NCBI GenBank assembly: GCA_947311605.1
Contig: CAMZLC010000066.1
Location: 1-12,362 of the forward strand
Reading direction: 5' to 3'
From: an uncultured Sulfurovum sp.
Lineage (GTDB): Bacteria > Campylobacterota > Campylobacteria > Campylobacterales > Sulfurovaceae
Length of the DNA stretch: 12,362 nt
The stretch's first letter is position 1; the number at the start of each line of letters is the position of its first letter. Below are positions 6,243 to 12,362 of the stretch, in pieces. Under the pieces are notes generated by a model. That model did not search any database, had not been told where the DNA came from, and worked only from the letters and a program-made list of their open reading frames with translations. The translations under genes and the position numbers were made by a program.

Positions 6243-6803
6243 ATGATGCAGAGAGTTCGGATGTGGACATCTATAATGTTCATGGGATTAGGAGTATCTT
6301 TGGTATTGGCAGATGGTGGATATGGGACAAATAAAGCTATGGCTTCAGGGGCAGAGGGGAGGCAGAAAAGCAGCATAGTGACTCAGCTCTATCAAAATGA
6401 GTGTGCATCGTGCCATATGGCTTATCAGCCTGAGTTTCTTCCCAAAAGATCATGGAGAAAGATCATGAAGGGACTGGAGAACCATTTTGGCGCTGATGCA
6501 ACAATGGATCCAAAGGATCAAGCAACACTGTCAAAATATCTTCAGGAGAATGCTTCGGATGCTAAGCGTACCAGTCATGCGGCTACAAAGCTTACCCGAT
6601 CTATCCCCAAACACAGTGTATTGATGAGAATTACAGAGATACCAAAGTTTAAAAGAGAGCATAGAGAGATACCAAAACGCTTAATCAAGCAAGAGAAGGT
6701 GAGGCTGCTCTCAAATTGTGTGGCATGCCACCAGAGAGCAGAGAAAGGGCTATATGGTGAACGTGATATTTTCATCCCAAACTATGGAAGATGGGAAGAC
6801 TGA
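6243..6803 (+). CDS. Dihaem cytochrome c, DHC family, 186 aa
   Basis: A periplasmic electron carrier of the DHC family (dihaem cytochrome c linked to SHP in other bacteria). A signal peptide spans about residues 1-23 (MWTSIMFMGLGVSLVLA). Haem sites are CASCH (54-58), followed by the typical MAYQPEFLPKRSWRKIM, and CVACH (159-163). It shares this whole layout, including HFGADA (81-86) and the REIPK block (141-145), with the C-terminal domain of the b561 fusion encoded further down. Two adjacent ATGs (6243 and 6246) are possible. AAGGAG overlaps the previous stop codon, and its spacing is better for 6246, giving 185 aa. In known SHP systems DHC passes electrons to SHP from a membrane cytochrome b. 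Here it could also take electrons from the FCC-like pair encoded just downstream. Confidence 0.9.
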   Translation: MMQRVRMWTSIMFMGLGVSLVLADGGYGTNKAMASGAEGRQKSSIVTQLYQNECASCHMAYQPEFLPKRSWRKIMKGLENHFGADATMDPKDQATLSKYLQENASDAKRTSHAATKLTRSIPKHSVLMRITEIPKFKREHREIPKRLIKQEKVRLLSNCVACHQRAEKGLYGERDIFIPNYGRWED

Positions 6804-6827
6804 CGTATAACAAGAAAGGAGAAAATA

Positions 6828-7277
6828 ATGTTGGACAATAAAAAGGTGATAGCAACCCTGATGACAGCTTTTGTACTCATGGGGTGTGGTAGCAGCAGCG
6901 GTACTTCTGACTATGGCGTAGCGGATGGCGCATATGGTGAAGGAGGTAGTCATGAAAACAATAATGATGAAAACAATAATGATGGAGACAATAATGATGG
7001 AGACAATAATGATGGAGGGGGCAATACCAATGGCGGAACCGTTACGCTTCCTACTCAGTATAGAGCCAGTTCTGGACGTATTCTTGGTGCCCAGTGTGCC
7101 CAGTGTCATGGTACCAATGGTGTCTCCAAGACATCCTGGGACAGTATAGCGGGTGAAGGTGAGTTTGCATCAGAAGGGTTTGGTGGTCATCCTATCATGC
7201 AGACAATCGCAGATGGCTATACCCCTACGGAAAAACAAAGCATAGACAGCTGGCTCAATACGCTTCCAGGAGATTAG
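6828..7277 (+). CDS. Lipoprotein monohaem cytochrome c, probable haem subunit of a flavocytochrome c, 149 aa
   Basis: A type II signal peptide ends in the lipobox LMGC with Cys20 as the lipid-modified residue. A low-complexity Gly/Asn/Asp linker (about 21-70), containing a pentapeptide repeat at 42-66, tethers a small class I cytochrome c domain. The haem site is CAQCHGTNGVS (90-100), and Met124 in HPIMQTIADGYT is the likely sixth ligand. The pattern Met-x(3-4)-ADGYT followed by a helix matches the cytochrome subunit of flavocytochrome c sulfide dehydrogenase. One haem is present, as in the green sulfur bacterial type, not two as in Allochromatium. AAAGGAG lies about 6 nt before the ATG. The gene directly precedes the FCC-like flavoprotein, its natural partner. 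The lipid anchor would hold the complex to a membrane. A general electron-transfer cytochrome c is the alternative. Confidence 0.82.
   Translation: MLDNKKVIATLMTAFVLMGCGSSSGTSDYGVADGAYGEGGSHENNNDENNNDGDNNDGDNNDGGGNTNGGTVTLPTQYRASSGRILGAQCAQCHGTNGVSKTSWDSIAGEGEFASEGFGGHPIMQTIADGYTPTEKQSIDSWLNTLPGD
6951..7025 (+). repeat. 15-bp in-frame tandem repeat coding an Asn/Asp-rich pentapeptide linker
   Basis: Five 15-bp units start at 6951, 6966, 6981, 6996 and 7011. Units 3 and 4 are identical (GATGGAGACAATAAT); units 1, 2 and 5 diverge in one or a few bases each. They encode ENNN(D), DENNN, DGDNN, DGDNN and DGGGN-like pentapeptides. Changes in unit number stay in frame and would alter the length of the tether between the lipid anchor and the haem domain. 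Confidence 0.85.
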
Positions 7278-7314
7278 GATGAAGATGAATACAACATTAA
7301 CAGAAGGAGAAGTG

Positions 7315-8553
7315 ATGAAAGCAGCGTATACAAGAAGAGATTTTTTCAAGACAGTAGGTGTGGGATCTTTGTCGGTAGCAACACCCGCTTTTTCGGCAAG
7401 CACAAAACCGCATATTGTAGTAGTCGGTGGTGGGTTTTCTGGCGCTACATGTGCCAAATATCTCAAGCTATGGGGTGGAAGCAGCATAGAGGTGACAGTT
7501 ATTGAGCCAAACAGCTCCTATGTGTCTCCTGTTCTGAGCAATCTGGTACTCAATGGTCAGAGGACAATATCTGCGTTGACTTTTGACTATGCATCACATG
7601 CAAGCAACTATCAGGTCACTATGCTGCATCAGAGTGTTATGCATATCGACAAGACAGGCAAGATGCTTACACTGGGCAATGGGCAGCAGGTCTCTTACGA
7701 CAAGCTTGTTTTGGCACCAGGTATCGATTTTGTGACACCTAATCCTTATGATTTTGACAAGGTGCCGCACGCATGGATTGCAGGTGAGCAGACCACTATA
7801 CTCAAAAGAAAACTGGATAGTATGGTCGATGGAGACACCTTTGTGATGACGGTGCCTGCGGCACCGTACCGATGCCCTCCCGGACCCTATGAGAGGGCAT
7901 GTGTCGTTGCAGACTATCTGAAAAACACAAAAGGATTTACCAATAGCAGCATCATCGTATTGGATGCCAACAGTACCTTTACGGTAGAGGCTGCTACTTT
8001 TGGTGCCAAATTCAATAGCTATGGCATAGACTACAGAACCGACTGCGTAGTGACACACGTTGACGACGCGACCAGTACAGTGAGGTTTAGGCAGAACGGC
8101 TCCACAGACAGTATTAGCGCAACGGTACTCAATGTGATACCCAACCAAAAAGCCGCAAAACTGATCTTTGATGCGGGACTTAATGATGGAAACTGGGCAC
8201 CGGTCAACCTACTGAGTTATGAATCTACATTGACTAGAGATATCTTTATCATCGGAGATTCTCATGCCTCAGGACAACCAAAGGCAGGACATATAGGAAA
8301 TGGGGAGGCAAAGATCTGTGCAGATGCTATATTGCGCCAGCTGAGTAATATAGCGTTGTATCCTTCACCAAAAACAAATTCAGCCTGCTATAGCCCTGTC
8401 TCAAGTACAGAAGCTTCATGGCTGGCAGCTGTATTTAAATACGAAGGCGGACAGATGGTTTTGGCAAAGGTAGATTCGGGTGCACCCTCTGCGAGAAATT
8501 ATCAAAATATGTTCAACTGGAGCGGAAACTTATTTGATGATACATTTAGCTAG
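7315..8553 (+). CDS. fccB: FCC/SoxF-type FAD-binding sulfide dehydrogenase flavoprotein with Tat signal, 412 aa
   Basis: A Tat signal (TRRDFFKTVGVGSLSVATPAFSA, about 6-28) precedes a GxGxxG FAD fold, VVVGGGFSGATCAKYLK (35-51). VTVIEPNSSY follows at 60-69. The block PYRCPPGPYERA (184-195) and the C-terminal SACYSP (356-361) carry Cys187 and Cys358, which match the redox disulfide of FccB. IFIIGDSH (310-317) is the second FAD motif and the FCSD-type C-terminal domain ends in WSGNLFDDTF. In family members the enzyme oxidises sulfide in the periplasm and passes electrons to a cytochrome c. The Cys that binds FAD covalently (TDYYTC in Allochromatium, from memory) is Pro72 here (SSYVSP), so FAD is probably not covalently bound. 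The ATG at 7315 with AAGGAG 5 nt upstream gives a normal Tat signal. An ATG at 7279, also with AGGAG, would add 12 residues. Confidence 0.87.
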   Translation: MKAAYTRRDFFKTVGVGSLSVATPAFSASTKPHIVVVGGGFSGATCAKYLKLWGGSSIEVTVIEPNSSYVSPVLSNLVLNGQRTISALTFDYASHASNYQVTMLHQSVMHIDKTGKMLTLGNGQQVSYDKLVLAPGIDFVTPNPYDFDKVPHAWIAGEQTTILKRKLDSMVDGDTFVMTVPAAPYRCPPGPYERACVVADYLKNTKGFTNSSIIVLDANSTFTVEAATFGAKFNSYGIDYRTDCVVTHVDDATSTVRFRQNGSTDSISATVLNVIPNQKAAKLIFDAGLNDGNWAPVNLLSYESTLTRDIFIIGDSHASGQPKAGHIGNGEAKICADAILRQLSNIALYPSPKTNSACYSPVSSTEASWLAAVFKYEGGQMVLAKVDSGAPSARNYQNMFNWSGNLFDDTFS

Positions 8554-8562
8554 AGTATTGCT

Positions 8563-9666
8563 ATGAGAACTTATGTATGGTGTCTGCCTACGCGCTTGTT
8601 TCATGGCATGCTTGTGGTACTTGTGCTGTTGGCCTTATTGACCTCAGAGAGTGATGCTTGGCTTGATTGGCATGCAGCGATAGGGTATGGTGTGGGCATG
8701 CTGGTGATTTTTAGGATTGTCTGGGGATTTGTTGGTTCGAAGCATGCCCTGTTTTCCTCTTGGCCATTTTCTATAAAGGAAGCCATTTCCTTTGGCAGGT
8801 GCATACTGCATACACAAAAAGCGTATGCAAGTCACAATCCTGCTGCATCGCTTGTGATGTATAGCATTATTGTGACACTCTTATTGTTGTCAATAACGGG
8901 TATTTTGGCCTATGGCGTACAGGAGGGCAAGGGTGTACTGGGGTTTCTCAACCTCACACTGTCGACAGACATGGAGCTGTTTGTGGAGGCACATGAGATA
9001 TTTTCTAGTCTATTGCTACTGTTTGTGGGTATGCATATATCGGGTGTGCTGATTGATACTTTTTTGCACCCTGAGCACCGTACGCTAAGATCTATAATTG
9101 ATGGTTACAAGCATCTGGAAGCAGAGTCGGTCAGGTTGACCCTGCTTCAGAAATGTGTGGCTGCCGTTGGTCTATCTGCGGTATTGCTGACAGTCATTTT
9201 TGCCGCGACCACACAGAGTAAGCTGACCAAAAGTATCTACAGTCAGGTGGATTACGAGAAAGAGCATCCGCTCTTTGCAGAAGAGTGTGCTTCCTGCCAT
9301 ATGCTGTATCCTCCACGCCTCCTTCCTCGTAAGTCATGGCAGCTTCTCATGTCGAATCTCAAGCATCATTTTGGTGATGACGCTTCGCTAGAAACAGAGG
9401 AAGAGAAAGCCATCACAGCATATCTTCTCAAGTATGCAGCCGAGAGTTCCACGCAGGAGTCGTCTGTCTATATTCTCAAAAGTTTTCCAAAAAAGGATAT
9501 AATAGCAATCACGGAGACGCCCTATTGGAAAAAACGCCACAAGGAAATACCACCTCCAATATTCAAAAGCGAAAAGATATTAAGCAGAGCCAACTGCAAG
9601 GCCTGTCATGGCGATGTGGAAAAAGGGCTGATAGAAGATATAAAGATAAAAATACCGGAGAGTTAA
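8563..9666 (+). CDS. Cytochrome b561 fused to a C-terminal DHC dihaem cytochrome c domain, 367 aa
   Basis: The N-terminal half (1-185) is a PF01292-type cytochrome b561 with four membrane helices. The pairs of likely haem b ligands are His14 (TRLFHG), His37 (DWHAAIGYG), His144 (EAHEIF) and His158 (GMHISG). The family motif WGFVGSKHALF lies at 54-64. A fifth helix (about 194-216) leads into a periplasmic DHC domain with CASCH (242-246), LLPRKSWQLLM (253-263), HFGDDA (269-274) and CKACH (345-349). It would shuttle electrons between the quinone pool and periplasmic haems in one polypeptide. The separate DHC gene of this operon is a paralogue of the C-terminal domain. The start codon follows the fccB-like stop by 9 nt with a weak Shine-Dalgarno sequence. 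The fusion shows that DHC and b561 are partners. It does not show the direction of electron flow. Confidence 0.9.
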   Translation: MRTYVWCLPTRLFHGMLVVLVLLALLTSESDAWLDWHAAIGYGVGMLVIFRIVWGFVGSKHALFSSWPFSIKEAISFGRCILHTQKAYASHNPAASLVMYSIIVTLLLLSITGILAYGVQEGKGVLGFLNLTLSTDMELFVEAHEIFSSLLLLFVGMHISGVLIDTFLHPEHRTLRSIIDGYKHLEAESVRLTLLQKCVAAVGLSAVLLTVIFAATTQSKLTKSIYSQVDYEKEHPLFAEECASCHMLYPPRLLPRKSWQLLMSNLKHHFGDDASLETEEEKAITAYLLKYAAESSTQESSVYILKSFPKKDIIAITETPYWKKRHKEIPPPIFKSEKILSRANCKACHGDVEKGLIEDIKIKIPES

Positions 9667-9667
9667 G

Positions 9668-10069
9668 ATGAGATTGGGGTTTATTTTATTGATGCTTGTG
9701 TCGTCACTGTTTGCGGACTTTGAGCATGAGGAAGAAGAGGAGCATACATATAAGAAGCAGCACCTTCCTCTGGATGTACGCTACCTGCATTTAAGCACTA
9801 GTCAGTTGGGTCAAGCAAGGATAATGATTAGAAAATTTAGAACAGCCTACAAGCAGTATCGTAAAGAGAAAGAGCTAGGCGAGAAACAGGCTGCCACACT
9901 CTTTCTGGAGAAGCGCTTTGATGCGGCAACATTTACGCGTACACTCTCCCGACCAAGTCGTCACGCCATCGAGATGCAGGCAACATTTTTCTCCCAAATG
10001 CACCGCATACTCACACCAGAACAACGCAAGCGATTTGTGCGCTATATGGAGGAGTGGGAAGTTGAGTAG
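9668..10069 (+). CDS. Spy/CpxP-like small periplasmic protein, 133 aa
   Basis: A signal peptide (MRLGFILLMLVSSLFA) is followed by an acidic, His-containing segment (DFEHEEEEEHTYKKQH) and a helical domain. The domain includes LHLSTSQLGQARIMIRKF near the start and the closing motif ILTPEQRKRFVRYMEEW. This 'LTxxQ' pattern is typical of the Spy/CpxP/ZraP group, periplasmic chaperones or sensors tied to two-component systems. The acidic/His stretch could bind metal ions; this is inference. The ATG follows the preceding TAA after a single base. The gene overlaps the response regulator start by 8 nt, and the regulator's ribosome binding site lies inside this gene. By analogy with CpxP it probably damps or tunes the kinase encoded two genes later. 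There is no CxxCH. Confidence 0.75.
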   Translation: MRLGFILLMLVSSLFADFEHEEEEEHTYKKQHLPLDVRYLHLSTSQLGQARIMIRKFRTAYKQYRKEKELGEKQAATLFLEKRFDAATFTRTLSRPSRHAIEMQATFFSQMHRILTPEQRKRFVRYMEEWEVE

Positions 10070-10733
10070 GCAGGTATTGTTGATCGAGGATGAGGTGCAG
10101 ATGCAAGATCTTATTCGAGACTATCTAGGTAGCTATGGATACACCACAGCGGTCTATGCCGACCCAAGAGAGGCTCTGGATGCACTGTTTCTCGATAAGC
10201 AAATATTCGATGTCATTGTACTGGACCTCACGCTACCTGGGATGGATGGATTTGATGTGGCTAGGGAGATTAGAACCAAGCTGGATACGCCAATCATCAT
10301 CTCGTCAGCGCGTGGCGATATTGGTAACAAGATCTATGGTTACGAGATCGGCATAGACGACTATCTTTCCAAGCCGTATGAACCCAGGGAGCTTGTGCTT
10401 CGTATCGAGGCGGTGCTGCGCAGACATAGTGGCGGAGGCGCACTCCATATCTCCGATTTTGTGATCAATGAGGCCTTTTCTTCGGTTTCCCTGGAGGGAT
10501 ATCCTATTGATTTCACTAGAGTGGAGTTTGAGATATTTCTGTTTCTCCTGAGGCAAAAGGGGGTGAATGTCTCCAGAGAGCAGATCATTCATGCCAGCTC
10601 TTTGGAGTATGACACCAAGGCCAGAACGGTAGATATGCATATCAGTAATATTCGCCAAAAGATAGGCGATAATGCCAGAGAGCCAGATTATATCAAGTCG
10701 GTATGGGGTATTGGCTACAGGTTTATAGGGTAA
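10062..10733 (+). CDS. OmpR-family response regulator, 223 aa
   Basis: The receiver domain (about 1-118) has the acidic pair Glu9/Asp10, phosphoacceptor Asp55 in VLDLTLPGMDG, the switch serine in IIISSAR (78-84) and Lys104 in YLSKPYEP. A winged-helix DNA-binding domain (about 127-223) contains FTRVEFEIFLFL, SREQII, the recognition region ARTVDMHISNIRQKI, and the closing DYIKSVWGIGYRFIG. No ATG is available in a suitable place. The TTG at 10062 is preceded by GGAGGAG (10048-10054) with 7-nt spacing, and it puts Met-Ser-Arg directly before the first beta strand (QVLLIEDE). The gene overlaps the CpxP-like gene by 8 nt and is followed after 2 nt by its kinase. It probably controls the operon, perhaps through the 11-bp-spaced repeats at 5741-5758. 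Confidence 0.92.
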   Translation: MSRQVLLIEDEVQMQDLIRDYLGSYGYTTAVYADPREALDALFLDKQIFDVIVLDLTLPGMDGFDVAREIRTKLDTPIIISSARGDIGNKIYGYEIGIDDYLSKPYEPRELVLRIEAVLRRHSGGGALHISDFVINEAFSSVSLEGYPIDFTRVEFEIFLFLLRQKGVNVSREQIIHASSLEYDTKARTVDMHISNIRQKIGDNAREPDYIKSVWGIGYRFIG

Positions 10734-10735
10734 CT

Positions 10736-11968
10736 ATGTCACTGTTGAAAAAAATTTCGCTACTGTTTCTCATAGGACTTTCACTAACAATTGCGATTGC
10801 CTATCGTGTGGAAAAATCCACTGACCAAAAGGCTGAAACAGAGACAGTGCAGCGGTATTTTCAGGCTGGAAAGCAGGTTTTTTCATGGCTAATCGCCTCC
10901 TCTCACGAAGCGGTGAAGGATCGGGTGCAAACCTTGGGACTGGAGTCTATAGAGACAAGAGAGGCAGAGGGTGCGGCAGTAATTTTTTCACAGCCACATA
11001 CTTTCGGGGCGCTTGAAGTACTCAAAGGGAAGAGGGGGGAGTATCTGCTGCGCATTCGATATTTTGAGGATCTTTGGCTGTTTCGAGACAGTCGTCATGG
11101 AGAAGTCCTGTATGAGCAGCGTCTTTTAAATATACTGTTATTGTCTTATGTACTGGTGCTTGTTGTTATTTTTCTGGTGATGTTGAAAATACTCTTGCCT
11201 CTCAGACAGATCTCGGACAAAATGAGAGCATTTGCCCGAGGTGACTACCAGAGCAGGCTAGCAGTCAAGAGTAGGGACGAGATAGGTGAGGTGGCAGAGA
11301 CCTATAATATGATGGCTCAAAAATTACAAGAGCATATCATTGCCAGAGAATCAATGCTTCGTGATGTTGGACATGAACTGAGAACACCTATCTCCAAGGG
11401 CTATTTTGCTGTTGAGGCTCTAGAGGAGTCCCCTGCCAAAGAGATAATAAAGAGAGCATTTTCTGAACTGAAGCACCTCAGTACCGAACTTTTGGAGCTT
11501 GAAAAACTGCAGGTGCTCGATACGGTAGAGCCTCAGATTTTCAAGGCTGAAACCTTGATACTTGAAGCTTTGTCTAAGCTCATGTTTGAAGATGAGTCCA
11601 AGCTGAAACTTTCTATAGAAGAGAATTTTCTGATCAAGGGCGATTTGAACTATCTGGCAATTGCCTTGAAAAACCTTATCGACAATGCGATCAAATACAC
11701 AACCGACTACCCAATATTTGTAACTGCCAAGATGCAAACACTCGCAATCAGAAATAAAGGCGAAGCACTTGAGTATGATATCTCACGATATCTCGACCCT
11801 TTTGTTCGTGAAAAAAGCAGTCGAATAAAGAGGGGTTATGGGCTGGGTTTGGGTATTGTCACAAAAATTCTCGACAAGCATGACCTGAAGCTGAACTATG
11901 CTTACGAGGAGGGATTTCATCTGTTTACTATATGTTTCGGTACGGAGGAGCCGGGGATTTACGATTGA
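10736..11968 (+). CDS. ArsS-like membrane sensor histidine kinase, 410 aa
   Basis: A membrane kinase with TM1 at about 7-23, a periplasmic sensor region of about 105 residues, TM2 at about 131-153, a HAMP linker (about 150-205), the phosphoacceptor helix with His213 in DVGHELRTPISKGYF, an N box LKNLIDNAIKY (311-321) and a G2 box GYGLGLGIV (367-375). The G1 box usually written DxGxG is IRNKGEALEY (338-347). A similar 'NKG.AL' is what I recall for the ArsS kinases of Helicobacter and relatives, so the domain is probably active but nucleotide contacts differ. The sensor region has no Cys, haem or recognised PAS motif. Starting at 10736, 2 nt after the regulator stop, places TM1 at the N-terminus as usual. 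The ribosome binding site is weak, which suggests coupling. The CpxP-like protein is the likely periplasmic partner; the signal itself is unknown. Confidence 0.92.
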   Translation: MSLLKKISLLFLIGLSLTIAIAYRVEKSTDQKAETETVQRYFQAGKQVFSWLIASSHEAVKDRVQTLGLESIETREAEGAAVIFSQPHTFGALEVLKGKRGEYLLRIRYFEDLWLFRDSRHGEVLYEQRLLNILLLSYVLVLVVIFLVMLKILLPLRQISDKMRAFARGDYQSRLAVKSRDEIGEVAETYNMMAQKLQEHIIARESMLRDVGHELRTPISKGYFAVEALEESPAKEIIKRAFSELKHLSTELLELEKLQVLDTVEPQIFKAETLILEALSKLMFEDESKLKLSIEENFLIKGDLNYLAIALKNLIDNAIKYTTDYPIFVTAKMQTLAIRNKGEALEYDISRYLDPFVREKSSRIKRGYGLGLGIVTKILDKHDLKLNYAYEEGFHLFTICFGTEEPGIYD

Positions 11969-11969
11969 C

Positions 11970-12004
11970 GATCCCTCAGCATTCGTGAGGGTTCAGTCTT
12001 TTTT
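11970..12004 (+). terminator. Rho-independent terminator after the kinase gene
   Basis: Stem CCCTCA (11973-11978) and TGAGGG (11986-11991) with a 7-nt loop is extended by a GA/TC pair outside one mismatch, and is followed after a few bases by six T residues (11999-12004). It begins just 1 nt after the stop codon and would end the cytochrome operon. Confidence 0.7.
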
Positions 12005-12030
12005 CTCATGATAGAATTTGCCACAGCAGC

Positions 12031-12267
12031 GGTAACAATAGATTCTATTTTACGGTCGATGACGGTATCAATGACGAAGAACTCTGGAAAAGTGACGGCA
12101 CAGAAGAAGGTACCGTAAAGACCGTTGATCTGCCTTTTGATGAGCATATTGTGAGGTTTGATCTTTTGGGTGATCAGCTGCTCTATAGCACATACAATTT
12201 TACTGATGCAGAAATCAAGCTGTATCTCTATGGTGGTAACAGTACCACGACCTTAGTAGAGCCTTAG
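12031..12267 (+). pseudogene. Remnant of an ELWxxDGT-repeat protein, 5' truncated
   Basis: The frame from 12031 reads GNNRFYFTVDDGIND, then EELWKSDGTEEGTVKTVDL. This is a near-perfect copy of the ELWxxDGT repeat (NGxLYFxAxDGxxGxELWKSDGTxxGTxxVKDI) found in large secreted proteins with many copies. A second, weaker unit follows (KLYLYGGNSTTTLVEP) and ends in TAG at 12265-12267. There is no start codon: the frame is open back only to a TGA at 11986-11988, inside the terminator of the preceding operon, and no ATG, GTG or TTG lies in between. The family is usually hundreds of residues long; only about 78 remain here. It is probably the decayed 3' tail of a lost gene. The conserved reading frame without internal stops suggests that the loss is fairly recent. 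Confidence 0.7.
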
Positions 12268-12304
12268 GGTTTTGCTCTGAATCTCTCTATCTCACGGACT
12301 CCAA

Positions 12305-12341
12305 CCCCACCCCTCAAAAAGGGGCGGGGACTTCAGTCCCC
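12305..12341. repeat. Two overlapping GC-rich hairpins, possibly the edge of a repeat or mobile element
   Basis: The first hairpin pairs CCCCaCCCC (12305-12313) with GGGGcGGGG (12321-12329), one A/C mismatch, loop TCAAAAA. The second pairs GGGGACT (12326-12332) with AGTCCCC (12335-12341). They share GGGG at 12326-12329 and so cannot form together. Such strong hairpins are typical of element ends recognised by IS200/IS605-type transposases or of dispersed intergenic repeats. The window ends too soon to decide. From 12268 to 12362 I see no gene. Confidence 0.5.
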
Positions 12342-12362
12342 GAACTAAAGCGACCAAGGCTA

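Noticed and set aside
6951..7025. CRISPR-like array
   Set aside because: Units are 15 bp, contiguous, without spacers, and in frame inside a coding gene.
9918..10061. Upstream extension of the response regulator frame, as if fused or frameshifted with the CpxP-like gene
   Set aside because: The extension is the out-of-frame reading of the CpxP-like gene. The receiver domain begins right after the TTG at 10062 and both genes are intact.
12008..12117. Short plus-strand open frame beginning ATGATAGAATTT
   Set aside because: It is about 36 codons, lacks a Shine-Dalgarno sequence and overlaps the ELWxxDGT remnant in a different frame, which has clear homology.

Overview
The window looks like chromosome from a chemolithotrophic bacterium, most likely a Campylobacterota member of the Sulfurovum/Sulfurimonas type. 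This is an inference. It rests on an ArsS-like histidine kinase with its OmpR-type partner, a flavocytochrome c (sulfide dehydrogenase) module, several small c-type cytochromes, and moderate GC with strong purine-rich ribosome binding sites. No rRNA, tRNA, CRISPR array or intact transposase is visible.

Left part (1-2084): the 3' end of a gene that enters from outside the window, possibly the C-terminus of a SWIM-type or DUF6880-like protein. It meets a leftward two-gene unit tail to tail with a 4-nt overlap. That unit encodes a DUF2461 (TIGR02453-like) protein followed by a divergent SAM-dependent methyltransferase. A compact intergenic region (2085-2312) holds an extended -10 promoter for the leftward unit, two palindromes, and a possible rightward promoter.

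Middle part (2313-5604): two tandem rightward paralogues of polyphosphate kinase 2 (class I-like), the second with a lysine-rich N-terminal extension. A short repeat-bearing intergenic stretch (4160-4314) follows, then a convergent HI0933/BaiN-family flavoprotein gene.

Right part (5824-11968): eight tightly packed rightward genes that look like one operon. In order they encode an SHP-like monohaem cytochrome (DUF1924), a DHC dihaem cytochrome, a monohaem cytochrome c lipoprotein, an FCC/SoxF-type FAD protein with a Tat signal, a cytochrome b561 fused to a second DHC domain, a Spy/CpxP-like periplasmic protein, an OmpR-type response regulator and an ArsS-like histidine kinase. A 219-bp leader upstream carries a Pho-box-like pair of direct repeats. 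A plausible reading is a regulated periplasmic redox chain. An FCC-like dehydrogenase would pass electrons through its lipid-anchored haem subunit to DHC. These would then exchange with the b561 membrane quinone module and/or the SHP haem protein. The CpxP-like protein and two-component pair would sense the periplasm and control the operon. The combination of SHP/DHC/b561 with an FCC pair is the most interesting part of the window.

End part (11969-12362): a factor-independent terminator, a 5'-truncated remnant of an ELWxxDGT-repeat protein with no start codon, and GC-rich overlapping hairpins that could be the edge of a repeat or mobile element cut by the window boundary.
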